DNA from: Rubripirellula amarantea
GTDB taxonomy: Bacteria; Planctomycetota; Planctomycetia; Pirellulales; Pirellulaceae
Direction of reading: 5' to 3'
Assembly: GCF_007859865.1 (NCBI RefSeq)
Contig: NZ_SJPI01000003.1
Coordinates: 62,001 to 126,000, forward strand
DNA: 64,000 nt
Part shown: positions 19,105 to 27,185 of the stretch, one piece after another
Layout of the letters: each line of letters opens with the position of its first letter
Position numbering within the stretch: the stretch's first letter is position 1
Made by a program: the position numbers and the translations under genes
Notes under the pieces: model-generated
Seen by the model: the letters and a program-made list of their open reading frames with translations, nothing else
What the model was told of the DNA's origin: nothing
Databases searched by the model: none

Positions 19105-19976
19105 TCCCCGCCGATGTCATTCGCAACATTCGTCGAATCCAAATCAAGTCGTCTCATATCGTTGACGACTTGCTTGTCGGTCGTTGGCATTCCGCGTTCA
19201 AAGGCCGCGGAATGGAATTCGAAGAAGTGCGTCCTTATCAAGTGGGTGACGACGTTCGCTCGATTGACTGGAACGTGACCGCTCGGGCCGGTGAACCGTT
19301 CATCAAACTGTTTCGTGAAGAACGCGAAATGTCAGTCGTCCTACTCGTTGACATCAGCCGTTCGCAAGATTTTGGCAGCGTCCATCAAACCAAACGACAA
19401 CTGGTGACGGAGTTAGCGGCTACTCTCGCCTTCAGCGCCATCAAGAACAATGACAAGGTCGGACTGACCATGTTCTCGGACATGATCGAACAGTCGTTGC
19501 CTCCGAGGCAGGGTTCCCGTCACGTTCTTCGGATCATACGCGAACTGCTCTACACCGATCCGGTAGGGACTCGCACCGACATTACCGCAGCGCTTGAACA
19601 TCTTGGTCGCACGAGTCGTCGACGACGTGTTGTCTTCTTAATCAGTGACTTTCAAGACCAGGGGTACGAACAAGCATTGAAGGTGATGCGACGAAAGCAC
19701 GACATCATCCCCGTCCTTGTTCGAGACAAACGGGAAAGTGAACTTCCCGCGATGGGCTTGGTGGCTCTTCGCAGTCCAGAAACGGGTCAGATTGTTGAAG
19801 TGGACACAACGAGCCGACAATGCCGGGCAAGATTCCACGCGATGATGATTGACAAGCAAAAACGTACCGACCAGATGCTATCCCGATTGCGTCTCGAACC
19901 CATTCGGCTTGAGACAGGCGGCGACATGATCGAGCCGCTGACACGCTACTTTGATCGACGTCAAGCCAAGGCATGA
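19101..19976 (+). CDS. DUF58 protein (MoxR operon partner)
   Basis: 291 aa, soluble. The DUF58 signature GMEFEEVRPYQVGDDVRSID followed by WNVTARAG lies at ~35-65. A VWA-like fold follows with SVVLLVDISRSQDFG (a D-I-S-x-S MIDAS-like motif) near residue 80. It starts inside the moxR stop (ATGA overlap) and ends overlapping the next gene in the same way, which indicates translational coupling. The family is always found with MoxR; the biochemical role is not established. Confidence 0.9.
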   Translation: MIPADVIRNIRRIQIKSSHIVDDLLVGRWHSAFKGRGMEFEEVRPYQVGDDVRSIDWNVTARAGEPFIKLFREEREMSVVLLVDISRSQDFGSVHQTKRQLVTELAATLAFSAIKNNDKVGLTMFSDMIEQSLPPRQGSRHVLRIIRELLYTDPVGTRTDITAALEHLGRTSRRRRVVFLISDFQDQGYEQALKVMRRKHDIIPVLVRDKRESELPAMGLVALRSPETGQIVEVDTTSRQCRARFHAMMIDKQKRTDQMLSRLRLEPIRLETGGDMIEPLTRYFDRRQAKA

Positions 19977-21013
19977 ATACTCACCTCTATCCCCACCGAT
20001 GTTTGGTGATCGTGTTATTGATGTGGGTTCTTCCCGGCACGACCTCCGCAGACATCGCGGCCGCTCAACCCACGACGTCTGCTCCTATGCAAACCGTGAC
20101 CGAGTCGTCCGAACTTGCCGAAGTCACAATCTCGCTTGAACGCGGCGAGATTCAAATCCTAGAGCCATTTGACGTCGTCGTTCGCACCGTCACTCGATCG
20201 GGTACCTTCGTTACTATCGACGAAGCGTTTGATGACGAGGTTTCATTTCCGAACCTAGAGATCTTAGACCGCTCTGTTTTTCGCAGCGGTAGCGAAACTT
20301 CACCCGAGACAGAGTTCCGGTTTCAAGTGCAAGCATTTCGTACCGGGCAACATACGATTGGCAACATTCCGTTCAATGTAGAGTCCATCGCGAACCAGAA
20401 CGCTACCGATTCGCTGATGTCACCTTCGCTCGACTTTTCGGTTAAGAGCATCTTACCCGAAGGCCATCAGCCTTCGGAATTACGTGACCTGAAACCCGCT
20501 GCATCCACGTCCATTGAAGAAACTTCGACTTGGTGGCTACCTGCGGCCATCTTTCTAGCACTGGTCTTAGCCGCGGCGTTTTGGCGAAGGCGAAAGCGAT
20601 TAAGCACTGCACGTCAAGCAACCCGATTGATTTCCGAGATTGACGCCTTGGAAAGTTCTGTTCAATCCGGCAACACCGACTACGCGACTGCGATCGATCA
20701 ACTCTCTCGTTGGATGATCAACTGGATCTCGCAAGTCTGCGGGATCGAAGCGGCAAGCAAGGTGAGTAACGAACTGCTACCGCTGCTGCGGCAACGAGGT
20801 TGGGACGATTCCGCGATGCTTGCGCTCCGCGACGTTCTAGACCAGGACACTGCGTACAAGTATGGCGGATTGAAACCAGAATCGTCGACCAATCGTGGCC
20901 AGACTTTCAATCATGCTCGACACGTGGTGCGATATAGTATCAGCAAATCGCAACGATCAGACGTTGTTTCGGATCAGGTCGCGACCTCTCAACGTGAGGT
21001 GCACGCTAAATGA
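19973..21013 (+). CDS. membrane-anchored Bat-operon protein (short BatD-like)
   Basis: 346 aa. A signal peptide at ~1-25 (CLVIVLLMWVLPGTTSA) leads into an extracytoplasmic beta-rich region at ~35-165. A transmembrane segment follows at ~180-200 (WWLPAAIFLALVLAAAFW), then a basic cytoplasmic helical domain at ~205-330. This topology, between DUF58 and VWA genes, is that of the BatD/DUF4381-type member, but it is shorter than classical BatD. It overlaps both neighbours by 4 bases. Confidence 0.75.
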   Translation: MNTHLYPHRCLVIVLLMWVLPGTTSADIAAAQPTTSAPMQTVTESSELAEVTISLERGEIQILEPFDVVVRTVTRSGTFVTIDEAFDDEVSFPNLEILDRSVFRSGSETSPETEFRFQVQAFRTGQHTIGNIPFNVESIANQNATDSLMSPSLDFSVKSILPEGHQPSELRDLKPAASTSIEETSTWWLPAAIFLALVLAAAFWRRRKRLSTARQATRLISEIDALESSVQSGNTDYATAIDQLSRWMINWISQVCGIEAASKVSNELLPLLRQRGWDDSAMLALRDVLDQDTAYKYGGLKPESSTNRGQTFNHARHVVRYSISKSQRSDVVSDQVATSQREVHAK

Positions 21014-22089
21014 GCTTGTTCCTTCACCCTTGGTATCTGTTGCTTCTTCTTTTAATTCCGCTGCTGATTTGGTTACGTAAGCGCACTCGAGTCGCCGCGA
21101 TCGAGTACTCGTCGGTTGTTGAAGGCGTTGAATTCCCTCGAACGCTTCGCCAGCGTTTGGCCTGGTTGCCGACCGCTTTGTCGTTGATCGCGATGACGCT
21201 ACTGATCATTTCACTTGCTCGTCCGCGGCAAGGCAAAGAACGAACGGTTTACAGTTCCGAGGGCATCGCCATGGAATTAGTAGTCGATCGCAGCGGTAGC
21301 ATGATGGCGCTTGACTTCATGGTCGAAGGTAGTCGGGTTGATCGCCTGACCGCAGTCAAGAAGGTTGCCAGTGAGTTTGTGCTAGGCGACGAAGACGACG
21401 AAACCATGAGTGGCAGGACTAGCGATCGTATTGGATTGGTCGCGTTCGCCGGTTACGCCGACGCCATTACACCACCCACTTTGGATCACTCGTTTCTGGT
21501 CAAGTCACTTAACCGAACCCAAATCGCCCATCAGAGCGAGGACGGAACGGCGATTGGCGATGCGTTAGCATTGGCAACCGAAAAGCTCAATTCGCTGAAG
21601 TCAAAGACGGACGCTGAAGTGAAAAGCAAAGTCATCATCCTGCTTACCGATGGTGAAAATACTGCGGGCGAACTCGATCCCGAAGCCGCTGCGGAACTGG
21701 CCAAAACACTTGGCATTAAGGTTTACACGATCGGCGTTGGAACCAAAGGCCGAGCCCCGTTTCCGGTCCGACGAAATCGTTTAGGCGAGATCATGGTCGA
21801 TTACATCGAGGTCAACATCGATGAAGAAACACTCACATCCATCGCCAACCTCACTGGTGGAAAGTATTTCCGAGCGACCGACACCGACTCACTGAAGCAG
21901 ATCTATGCAGAAATCGACGAGCTTGAGCGAACCGAATTTGAAACCGATCGCTTTGTCGACTACCGCGAATGGGCCGTAACGACTTTCACCTTTCGAGGCT
22001 GGCGTATCCCTGGCCTAGTGGCGATTGCCAGCCTTTGCATGGCGTTAAGTCTTGCCTTGTCTCAAACTGTTTTTCGGCGTTTGGCTTAA
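21010..22089 (+). CDS. VWA-domain membrane protein, BatA-like
   Basis: 359 aa. Two N-terminal membrane segments (~5-20 and ~55-75) precede a von Willebrand A domain (~90-300) with an intact MIDAS start DRSGSMMAL and a conserved VIILLTDGEN strand. A last membrane segment lies near the C-terminus (~335-355). This is the BatA layout: a VWA domain facing the periplasm between membrane anchors. Its start overlaps the previous stop as ATGA and it is followed closely by a second VWA gene. Confidence 0.88.
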   Translation: MSLFLHPWYLLLLLLIPLLIWLRKRTRVAAIEYSSVVEGVEFPRTLRQRLAWLPTALSLIAMTLLIISLARPRQGKERTVYSSEGIAMELVVDRSGSMMALDFMVEGSRVDRLTAVKKVASEFVLGDEDDETMSGRTSDRIGLVAFAGYADAITPPTLDHSFLVKSLNRTQIAHQSEDGTAIGDALALATEKLNSLKSKTDAEVKSKVIILLTDGENTAGELDPEAAAELAKTLGIKVYTIGVGTKGRAPFPVRRNRLGEIMVDYIEVNIDEETLTSIANLTGGKYFRATDTDSLKQIYAEIDELERTEFETDRFVDYREWAVTTFTFRGWRIPGLVAIASLCMALSLALSQTVFRRLA

Positions 22090-22099
22090 GGAGACAACG

Positions 22100-23110
22100 A
22101 TGGATAACCTTCAAATTGGCAACGAGCATTTCATCCCATGGTTTGCGTTGCTCGCCGTGTTCTTCTCGTTGGTCTTGATGGCCGGGTTTTGGCGACGCAA
22201 GGTGTCTCGTCGATTCGCAGAATCAAATCAGTGGCAGCGAATGTTCGATCAAAGTGCCTCGACTTGGACGACCGTCGCATCGCTCTTGCTGCTGGTGTCA
22301 TTGGCGTTTTCTTGGATTGCAGCCTTGGACATTCGCTGGGGACGAGTTTCTCGCGAGGTCCCGCAGCGAGGAATCGAAGTCATTTTCGCTTTGGACGTTT
22401 CGCGCAGCATGTTGGCCGAGGACGTTGCTCCTAATCGGCTTGAACGAGCCAAGCAAATGATCAAAGACACGGTTGCCGAGATGGCGGGTGATTCCGTGGG
22501 ATTAGTTATTTTCGCTGGTGAATCTCGCCAAGCGATTCCCATGACTAGTCACTACGATGATTTCCGCAGTCGGCTCGACGAGATTTCGCCAATCGACATC
22601 AGTCGCGGTGGCTCACGTTTGGGAGACGCGATTCGGTCGGCCGAAGATGGCTTTCTAAACTCTGCGTCTAGCAGCCGCGCGATTGTGTTGCTGACCGATG
22701 GTGAAGACATGGAAAGCAATCCAGTTCAAGCAGCCAAGACTGCCAAGGATGAAGCCGGCATCACTGTCTTCACGATAGGCTTAGGCGACATGACCAAAGG
22801 AGCCAGGATTCCGACCCAACGTGATCGCTATATCGAGTACCAGGGCGAACAGGTGTGGTCCAAGCTTGATGGAAAAGTGCTCGAGCAGATGGCTGAAGCA
22901 AGTGGTGGTGCTTACATTCCCGCCGGCACGAAACAGGTCAACATGGCCGATTTCTACAGCTTGTACTTGTCCTCGCTCGAACAAGATGTCCTGGAAACAC
23001 GAACAGTCGACAATTACGAAGCGCGGTTCCAGTGGTTCGTTGCGCCTGCAATCGCGTTATTAGCAATCTCGCTTTGGCCACGGCGGTCGCGACAACGCCA
23101 ATCGCATTAG
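22100..23110 (+). CDS. VWA-domain membrane protein, BatB-like
   Basis: 336 aa from the ATG at 22100, chosen because AAGGAGA lies 6-12 bases before it; an earlier in-frame start would overlap the previous gene. Two membrane segments (~12-30 and ~60-80), a VWA domain with LDVSRSMLAEDV (DxSxS) and IVLLTDGEDME, and a C-terminal membrane segment followed by RRSRQRQS. BatB homologues usually have this Asp-x-Ser-x-Ser MIDAS. It is the last gene of the operon and converges, with only 15 bp between stops, on the Gfo/Idh gene. Confidence 0.88.
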   Translation: MDNLQIGNEHFIPWFALLAVFFSLVLMAGFWRRKVSRRFAESNQWQRMFDQSASTWTTVASLLLLVSLAFSWIAALDIRWGRVSREVPQRGIEVIFALDVSRSMLAEDVAPNRLERAKQMIKDTVAEMAGDSVGLVIFAGESRQAIPMTSHYDDFRSRLDEISPIDISRGGSRLGDAIRSAEDGFLNSASSSRAIVLLTDGEDMESNPVQAAKTAKDEAGITVFTIGLGDMTKGARIPTQRDRYIEYQGEQVWSKLDGKVLEQMAEASGGAYIPAGTKQVNMADFYSLYLSSLEQDVLETRTVDNYEARFQWFVAPAIALLAISLWPRRSRQRQSH

Positions 23111-23125
23111 CCCTCGGCTATGTGA

Positions 23126-24478
23126 TCATGACTGACCAAGATCATCCCACTTCACGCTATCCCCGCGATAGCTAGCCACCGTTCCCAGTATCGCCGTCAG
23201 CGTACTCTTGGCAGCGTAATCAAGTTCGTTCACCTGTACTCCCTCTCGCAGTGATTTCACGAAATGATCCAACTGCATTTGCTGGCCATTACCCTTGCTA
23301 GAGTTTGACGAACTCTGCCAAATCTTTTTGCCAGACAAGTCACGGATCGTTCCCGTCACTAAATCACAAACACCTTTGGATCCGTGAACCGCTTCGATCA
23401 CACGAAGAGATTTGGAGTGGCGTTGACTCAACGATTGGCGTTGACATTGCAGGAACAACGAAACGCCGCTCGGATAAGTGAATTCGACTGCATGATGATC
23501 AAACACATCGGGGCCGCTACCACTTCCTTGCTCTTCCCCATTCACCGCCGGGGAAAGTCCGCCTTGCCCACATGCAATTGCGGGATGATCACCGAAAATA
23601 TGGTTGAACAGATCTAGTGTTTGGACCTGATGTTCGTTGATCAGATCTCCGCTGTGCGATCGAAAATGTCGCCAATTGCGAAGTTCGTATTCAAGCTGAC
23701 TTTCTTTATCGCGTTGAGGTTGGACGGGTGAAGTGCTGCCTTTCCAATACGCTTTGGCATACTGAAGATCACCCAGAATGCCACCATGAATCGCATCGAC
23801 GCATTCCATGGTTCGCAGGTCATGCCGGCGTTGCAATCCGACCGCAACGGAAAGCCCCTTCGACTGCGCAACTTTGCCAGCTTCTAAAATCTGATTCACA
23901 CCCGCAGCGTCGACTGCTACCGGTCGTTCCATAAAAACCTGCTTGCCGGATTCGACAGCAAGGCTGAAGTGATCAGGTCGAAAGACCGGCGGCGTGGCAA
24001 GAATGACCAAGTCAGCATCGCTATCGATAACGCCACGGAAACCGTCCAGGCCTGAAAACCGAGCAACATGATCACAGTCCGCGGGATCGCGTGCGGCGAC
24101 TCGTCCTTTGATTGTTCGGTAAGCGGTCTGCACCGCGTGCTCAAACATATCGGCCATCGCCACCAACTTCACTCCGTTGGCGGACGTGTCCGATGATGCC
24201 GTATTCATCGTCGAAATCGCAGCGGCCGTGCCTCGCCAGCCGCACCCAACCAAACCGATCTTAATCGTGTCGGATCCGATCGCGTGAGCAGCACGTGCAG
24301 GGGAAAGCCCCGCACCCGCGATGGCACTGCCTGCCAAAATCAGGCCGCTACCCTGGATGAACTTTCGACGCGTTGGAGCTAGTGAGACGTCAGATCCATC
24401 CTTATTTGGCGAAACGAGTTCACTCACACCCGTTTTGTCAGGATCGGACTTTCGGCGACTACGCGAGCGTTTGGACAT
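23126..24478 (-). CDS. Tat-exported Gfo/Idh/MocA family oxidoreductase
   Basis: 450 aa from the ATG at 24478 (MSKRSRSRRK). The twin-arginine motif TRRKFIQGSG and a hydrophobic stretch ending in ARAAHA at ~35-65 predict Tat export with a bound cofactor. The Rossmann fold begins IKIGLVGCGWRG. The usual catalytic EKP motif reads MERPVAV, so the Lys is Arg. Planctomycetes carry many such paralogues, most with unknown sugar-like substrates. Activity as a standard dehydrogenase is uncertain because of the EKP change. There is no gene partner on the same strand. Confidence 0.85.
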   Translation of the reverse strand: MSKRSRSRRKSDPDKTGVSELVSPNKDGSDVSLAPTRRKFIQGSGLILAGSAIAGAGLSPARAAHAIGSDTIKIGLVGCGWRGTAAAISTMNTASSDTSANGVKLVAMADMFEHAVQTAYRTIKGRVAARDPADCDHVARFSGLDGFRGVIDSDADLVILATPPVFRPDHFSLAVESGKQVFMERPVAVDAAGVNQILEAGKVAQSKGLSVAVGLQRRHDLRTMECVDAIHGGILGDLQYAKAYWKGSTSPVQPQRDKESQLEYELRNWRHFRSHSGDLINEHQVQTLDLFNHIFGDHPAIACGQGGLSPAVNGEEQGSGSGPDVFDHHAVEFTYPSGVSLFLQCQRQSLSQRHSKSLRVIEAVHGSKGVCDLVTGTIRDLSGKKIWQSSSNSSKGNGQQMQLDHFVKSLREGVQVNELDYAAKSTLTAILGTVASYRGDSVKWDDLGQS

Positions 24479-24640
24479 ATAAATTTCGTGTCGAGGTGGG
24501 CGTTTCCAACGTGCCACCAGTCTAACCGGCCGTCCCGATTGCGACAAATCACGGCAATTGCCTGGAAATAAGGTAGCATGACACGCCTGGTGAGCTGCTG
24601 GTGACGGCGAAAACCGAGTGGCTAGGGCCAGACGTGCCAA

Positions 24641-24697
24641 CATCGTTAGCTGACATCGTTAGCTGACATCGTTAGCTGACATCGTTAGCTGACATCG
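24641..24697. repeat. 13-bp tandem repeat, 4.4 copies
   Basis: Four exact copies of CATCGTTAGCTGA plus five bases of a fifth. It lies 28 bp beyond the stop of the cyclophilin gene (minus strand) and ~160 bp before the Gfo/Idh start. Confidence 0.92.
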
Positions 24698-24725
24698 GCA
24701 TCCACCAAGGCTTCACACACCGACG

Positions 24726-26198
24726 TCAATCTTCGTGATCGTGACCTTCGTGATCATGGTCATCGTGATCGTGGCCGTCATGATCATGGCCGTCATGCTG
24801 ATGAGTGGACTCGGCAGCTTTCTGGGCTGCGCGAATACGGTCTTGTTCAGCTTGCAACGCGGCCCTGACGTCGAAGTACTTCACTTCCGGCAGCGTGTCG
24901 GGACGACGCAGCACAGTTGTTTCTAGAATCCGATCCGGCGGCAGTTGCATTTTCTTCTCTTCCGCTTTCTTCGAAGGATCGACTCGTCTCAATCTCGATA
25001 CCACGTCCATGCCTTCGATCACGCAACCAAAAACAGTTTGCTCACCAAGGTTTGCGACAATCGGCATGTACAAGATGGCGAACTGACTGCTTGCCGAGTT
25101 CGGCACAAACTCGCCCGAGGTCGATCCGGGGACGGGCAACTTGGCCATGACGAGATAACCGCGCAAAGCCGTTCGAGTGACTTCCGGATCAAACTCGTCC
25201 ACTAGAAATTTGCCGCTGCCGCCGCTTCCCAAACCGGACGGGTCGCCGGTGAGGGCAAGCATGTTGTCAACGACCTGATGGAAGTCCAGTCCATCGTAGA
25301 ACCCTTGTTCCACCAAATTGATGAAGTTTGCAACAGTCGAGGGCGCTTCATTGATAAACAACTCTACGGTGAACTCGCCTTGGGTGGTCACAAACTTCAC
25401 TCGCGGCAAGTCGTCCGCTTGGGCTTCCTGCTCACGAATTTCGCTTTCCTTCTCCCAACTCTTCTCGAGCTCTTCCAAAGAGATGAACATGCCAATGTCC
25501 ACCTTCTCCATGTCTTTTCGATCAATGGCCTCGTAGAGCCTTTTCGCGATATCAAACTTTCCAGAGACCAGCGCTGACCGAGCACCCGCCTTGAAAAGTA
25601 AAAGATACCTAGCGCCGCCATCAATCAACCGAGCGGCACCCTCAGCGGTAGATAGGTTATAGATCCCGCGTTCAAAGCGATGTTGGATCATCGTCAAAAT
25701 GTACTGTGCCGCTTCTTCGTTTCCAGTGATCCGACTCAAATCCAAAGCAGCCGTGTACGTTTCGTCCATCAAACTTCGAACTTCATCTCGTTTGACGGTG
25801 TAGCTTTCACGATCCGCCTTTGACCTTGCCTCGGCATTGAGATAGCGGGTGTAAATGAGTCGCTGTTGGACGACCGCTGTTTCGAGTTTGTGACGAGCGT
25901 CTTCAAAGGCTTTGGTTAGCCGTTCCACTTCGGCAAGATATTCGGGATCGTTCGTGAAATCCTGCTCGGCTTCTGTCGATGCATCGGCCTGCATCGGCCC
26001 GGCCCCCGAACCGATCTCGCCCGTGATCGGCGGGCCCAAATCGGGTAGCGCCAATTCGGTAGATTCAGCACCTGAGTCGCTGGAGGTCGAGGGCGCTTCT
26101 TGAGCTGACGCCTGCGTGGAAAACAAGCCTAGAAGGGCAAAGATCGCGACCGCGCAGCCACTTGGCAATGTGGGCAGGGAAGAAATTCGTAAAGACAT
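24726..26198 (-). CDS. secreted cyclophilin-type protein with His/Asp-rich tail
   Basis: 490 aa. A signal peptide at ~1-32 ends in TQASAQ. Residues ~70-260 are largely helical. A cyclophilin domain follows at ~266-435 with TTQGEFTVELF, EAPSTVANF, the SSQF strand and EQTVFGCVIEGMDVVSRL. The last ~25 residues are HDGHD-type repeats that could bind metal. The catalytic Arg of the FHRV motif is Gln (FHQV), and the QFFI strand is QFAI, so prolyl isomerase activity may be reduced or lost. It is divergent from rsmD. A periplasmic protein-binding role is possible. Confidence 0.85.
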   Translation of the reverse strand: MSLRISSLPTLPSGCAVAIFALLGLFSTQASAQEAPSTSSDSGAESTELALPDLGPPITGEIGSGAGPMQADASTEAEQDFTNDPEYLAEVERLTKAFEDARHKLETAVVQQRLIYTRYLNAEARSKADRESYTVKRDEVRSLMDETYTAALDLSRITGNEEAAQYILTMIQHRFERGIYNLSTAEGAARLIDGGARYLLLFKAGARSALVSGKFDIAKRLYEAIDRKDMEKVDIGMFISLEELEKSWEKESEIREQEAQADDLPRVKFVTTQGEFTVELFINEAPSTVANFINLVEQGFYDGLDFHQVVDNMLALTGDPSGLGSGGSGKFLVDEFDPEVTRTALRGYLVMAKLPVPGSTSGEFVPNSASSQFAILYMPIVANLGEQTVFGCVIEGMDVVSRLRRVDPSKKAEEKKMQLPPDRILETTVLRRPDTLPEVKYFDVRAALQAEQDRIRAAQKAAESTHQHDGHDHDGHDHDDHDHEGHDHED

Positions 26199-26347
26199 CG
26201 GCGACTTTGTTGGGAACAGGAATAACGTATTTTGCCGCGGCAGAGCCCGACTTTGTCGCTCGACGCGGTTGGCATCCGGACATTACGTACTCAGCAGCCA
26301 ATCGGTTTGCCATCGCCAAGCGATTTGATACCGCTATATTGCCCGCC

Positions 26348-27061
26348 ATGAAAGGTCCAAACTCCAAACGCAACAACTCTGGCAAGAAATCCGGTATCAG
26401 CAAGAAGTCGGATTCTGGCAAGAACTCAGCCCCTAAAAATTCGTCCGGCAAGCCAAGCAAGGTGATCAAACCGCTCAAATTGCGCATCATCGGAGGCGAT
26501 ATGCGTGGCCGTACGGTGACTTATCACGGTGCCGACTTCACGCGTCCGATGAAGGACAATATTCGCGAGAACTTGTTCAACATTCTTGGCAGAGCGATCA
26601 AGAGTTCAGTCGCGTTCGACTTATTCGCGGGAACCGGCGCGTTGGGATTTGAATCGCTTAGCCGAGGTGCCAGCTCGTGCGTCATGGTCGAACAAAACCG
26701 CCAAGCGGTTCGCGAGATCCAAAAAACAGCCGAGACGCTCGACGTTGCTGGTCGGACCAAGATCATCGCCTCGGATACCTTTCGAGTCGCGGGAAGCTTG
26801 CTTGCCGTTCCCGCTCAAGACACACCTTGGATCGTCTACCTTTGTCCGCCTTATGCGCTGTGGACGGAAGCGTTCGATCCTTTGATGTTGATCTTGAAAA
26901 CTGCGATCGCCAACGCGCCTCCGGGCAGCGTGATTGTTACCGAGACCGACAAGACGACTGACCTCGACACGTTTCCACCAGGGGATTGGGACTACCGTAC
27001 CTACGGCAAGACCACGCTGGGCTTCATCGAACCAGCCAATCGTTGTGGCGCGCTGAGCTGA
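26348..27061 (+). CDS. rsmD: RsmD-family 16S rRNA (guanine-N2) methyltransferase
   Basis: 237 aa from the ATG at 26348; upstream frame sequence overlaps the divergent cyclophilin promoter region and is not used. A ~45-residue Lys/Ser/Asn-rich extension precedes the RsmD domain: LRIIGGDMRGR, RPMKDNIRENLFNIL, the SAM motif FDLFAGTGALGFESLSRGA, and EQNRQAV. The motif IV position, DPPY in RsmD, reads CPPY here. RsmD modifies G966 of 16S rRNA. The family is clear; the altered motif makes activity less certain. The stop codon lies in the first unit of a 17-bp tandem repeat. Confidence 0.85.
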   Translation: MKGPNSKRNNSGKKSGISKKSDSGKNSAPKNSSGKPSKVIKPLKLRIIGGDMRGRTVTYHGADFTRPMKDNIRENLFNILGRAIKSSVAFDLFAGTGALGFESLSRGASSCVMVEQNRQAVREIQKTAETLDVAGRTKIIASDTFRVAGSLLAVPAQDTPWIVYLCPPYALWTEAFDPLMLILKTAIANAPPGSVIVTETDKTTDLDTFPPGDWDYRTYGKTTLGFIEPANRCGALS

Positions 27062-27116
27062 AAGCTGCGTTGGCCTGAAAGCTGCGTTGGCCTGAAAGCT
27101 GCGTTGGCCTGAAAGC
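27058..27116. repeat. 17-bp tandem repeat, 3.5 copies
   Basis: Three exact copies of CTGAAAGCTGCGTTGGC and a partial fourth. The first unit contains the rsmD stop codon. It lies between convergent rsmD and the desaturase gene. Confidence 0.92.
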
Positions 27117-27185
27117 CTGCGATGAGCCTACAACGGGCATCGAGTTGGACTTAGACGCAGCGTCTCGGTTGATTTGCCATTTCGT

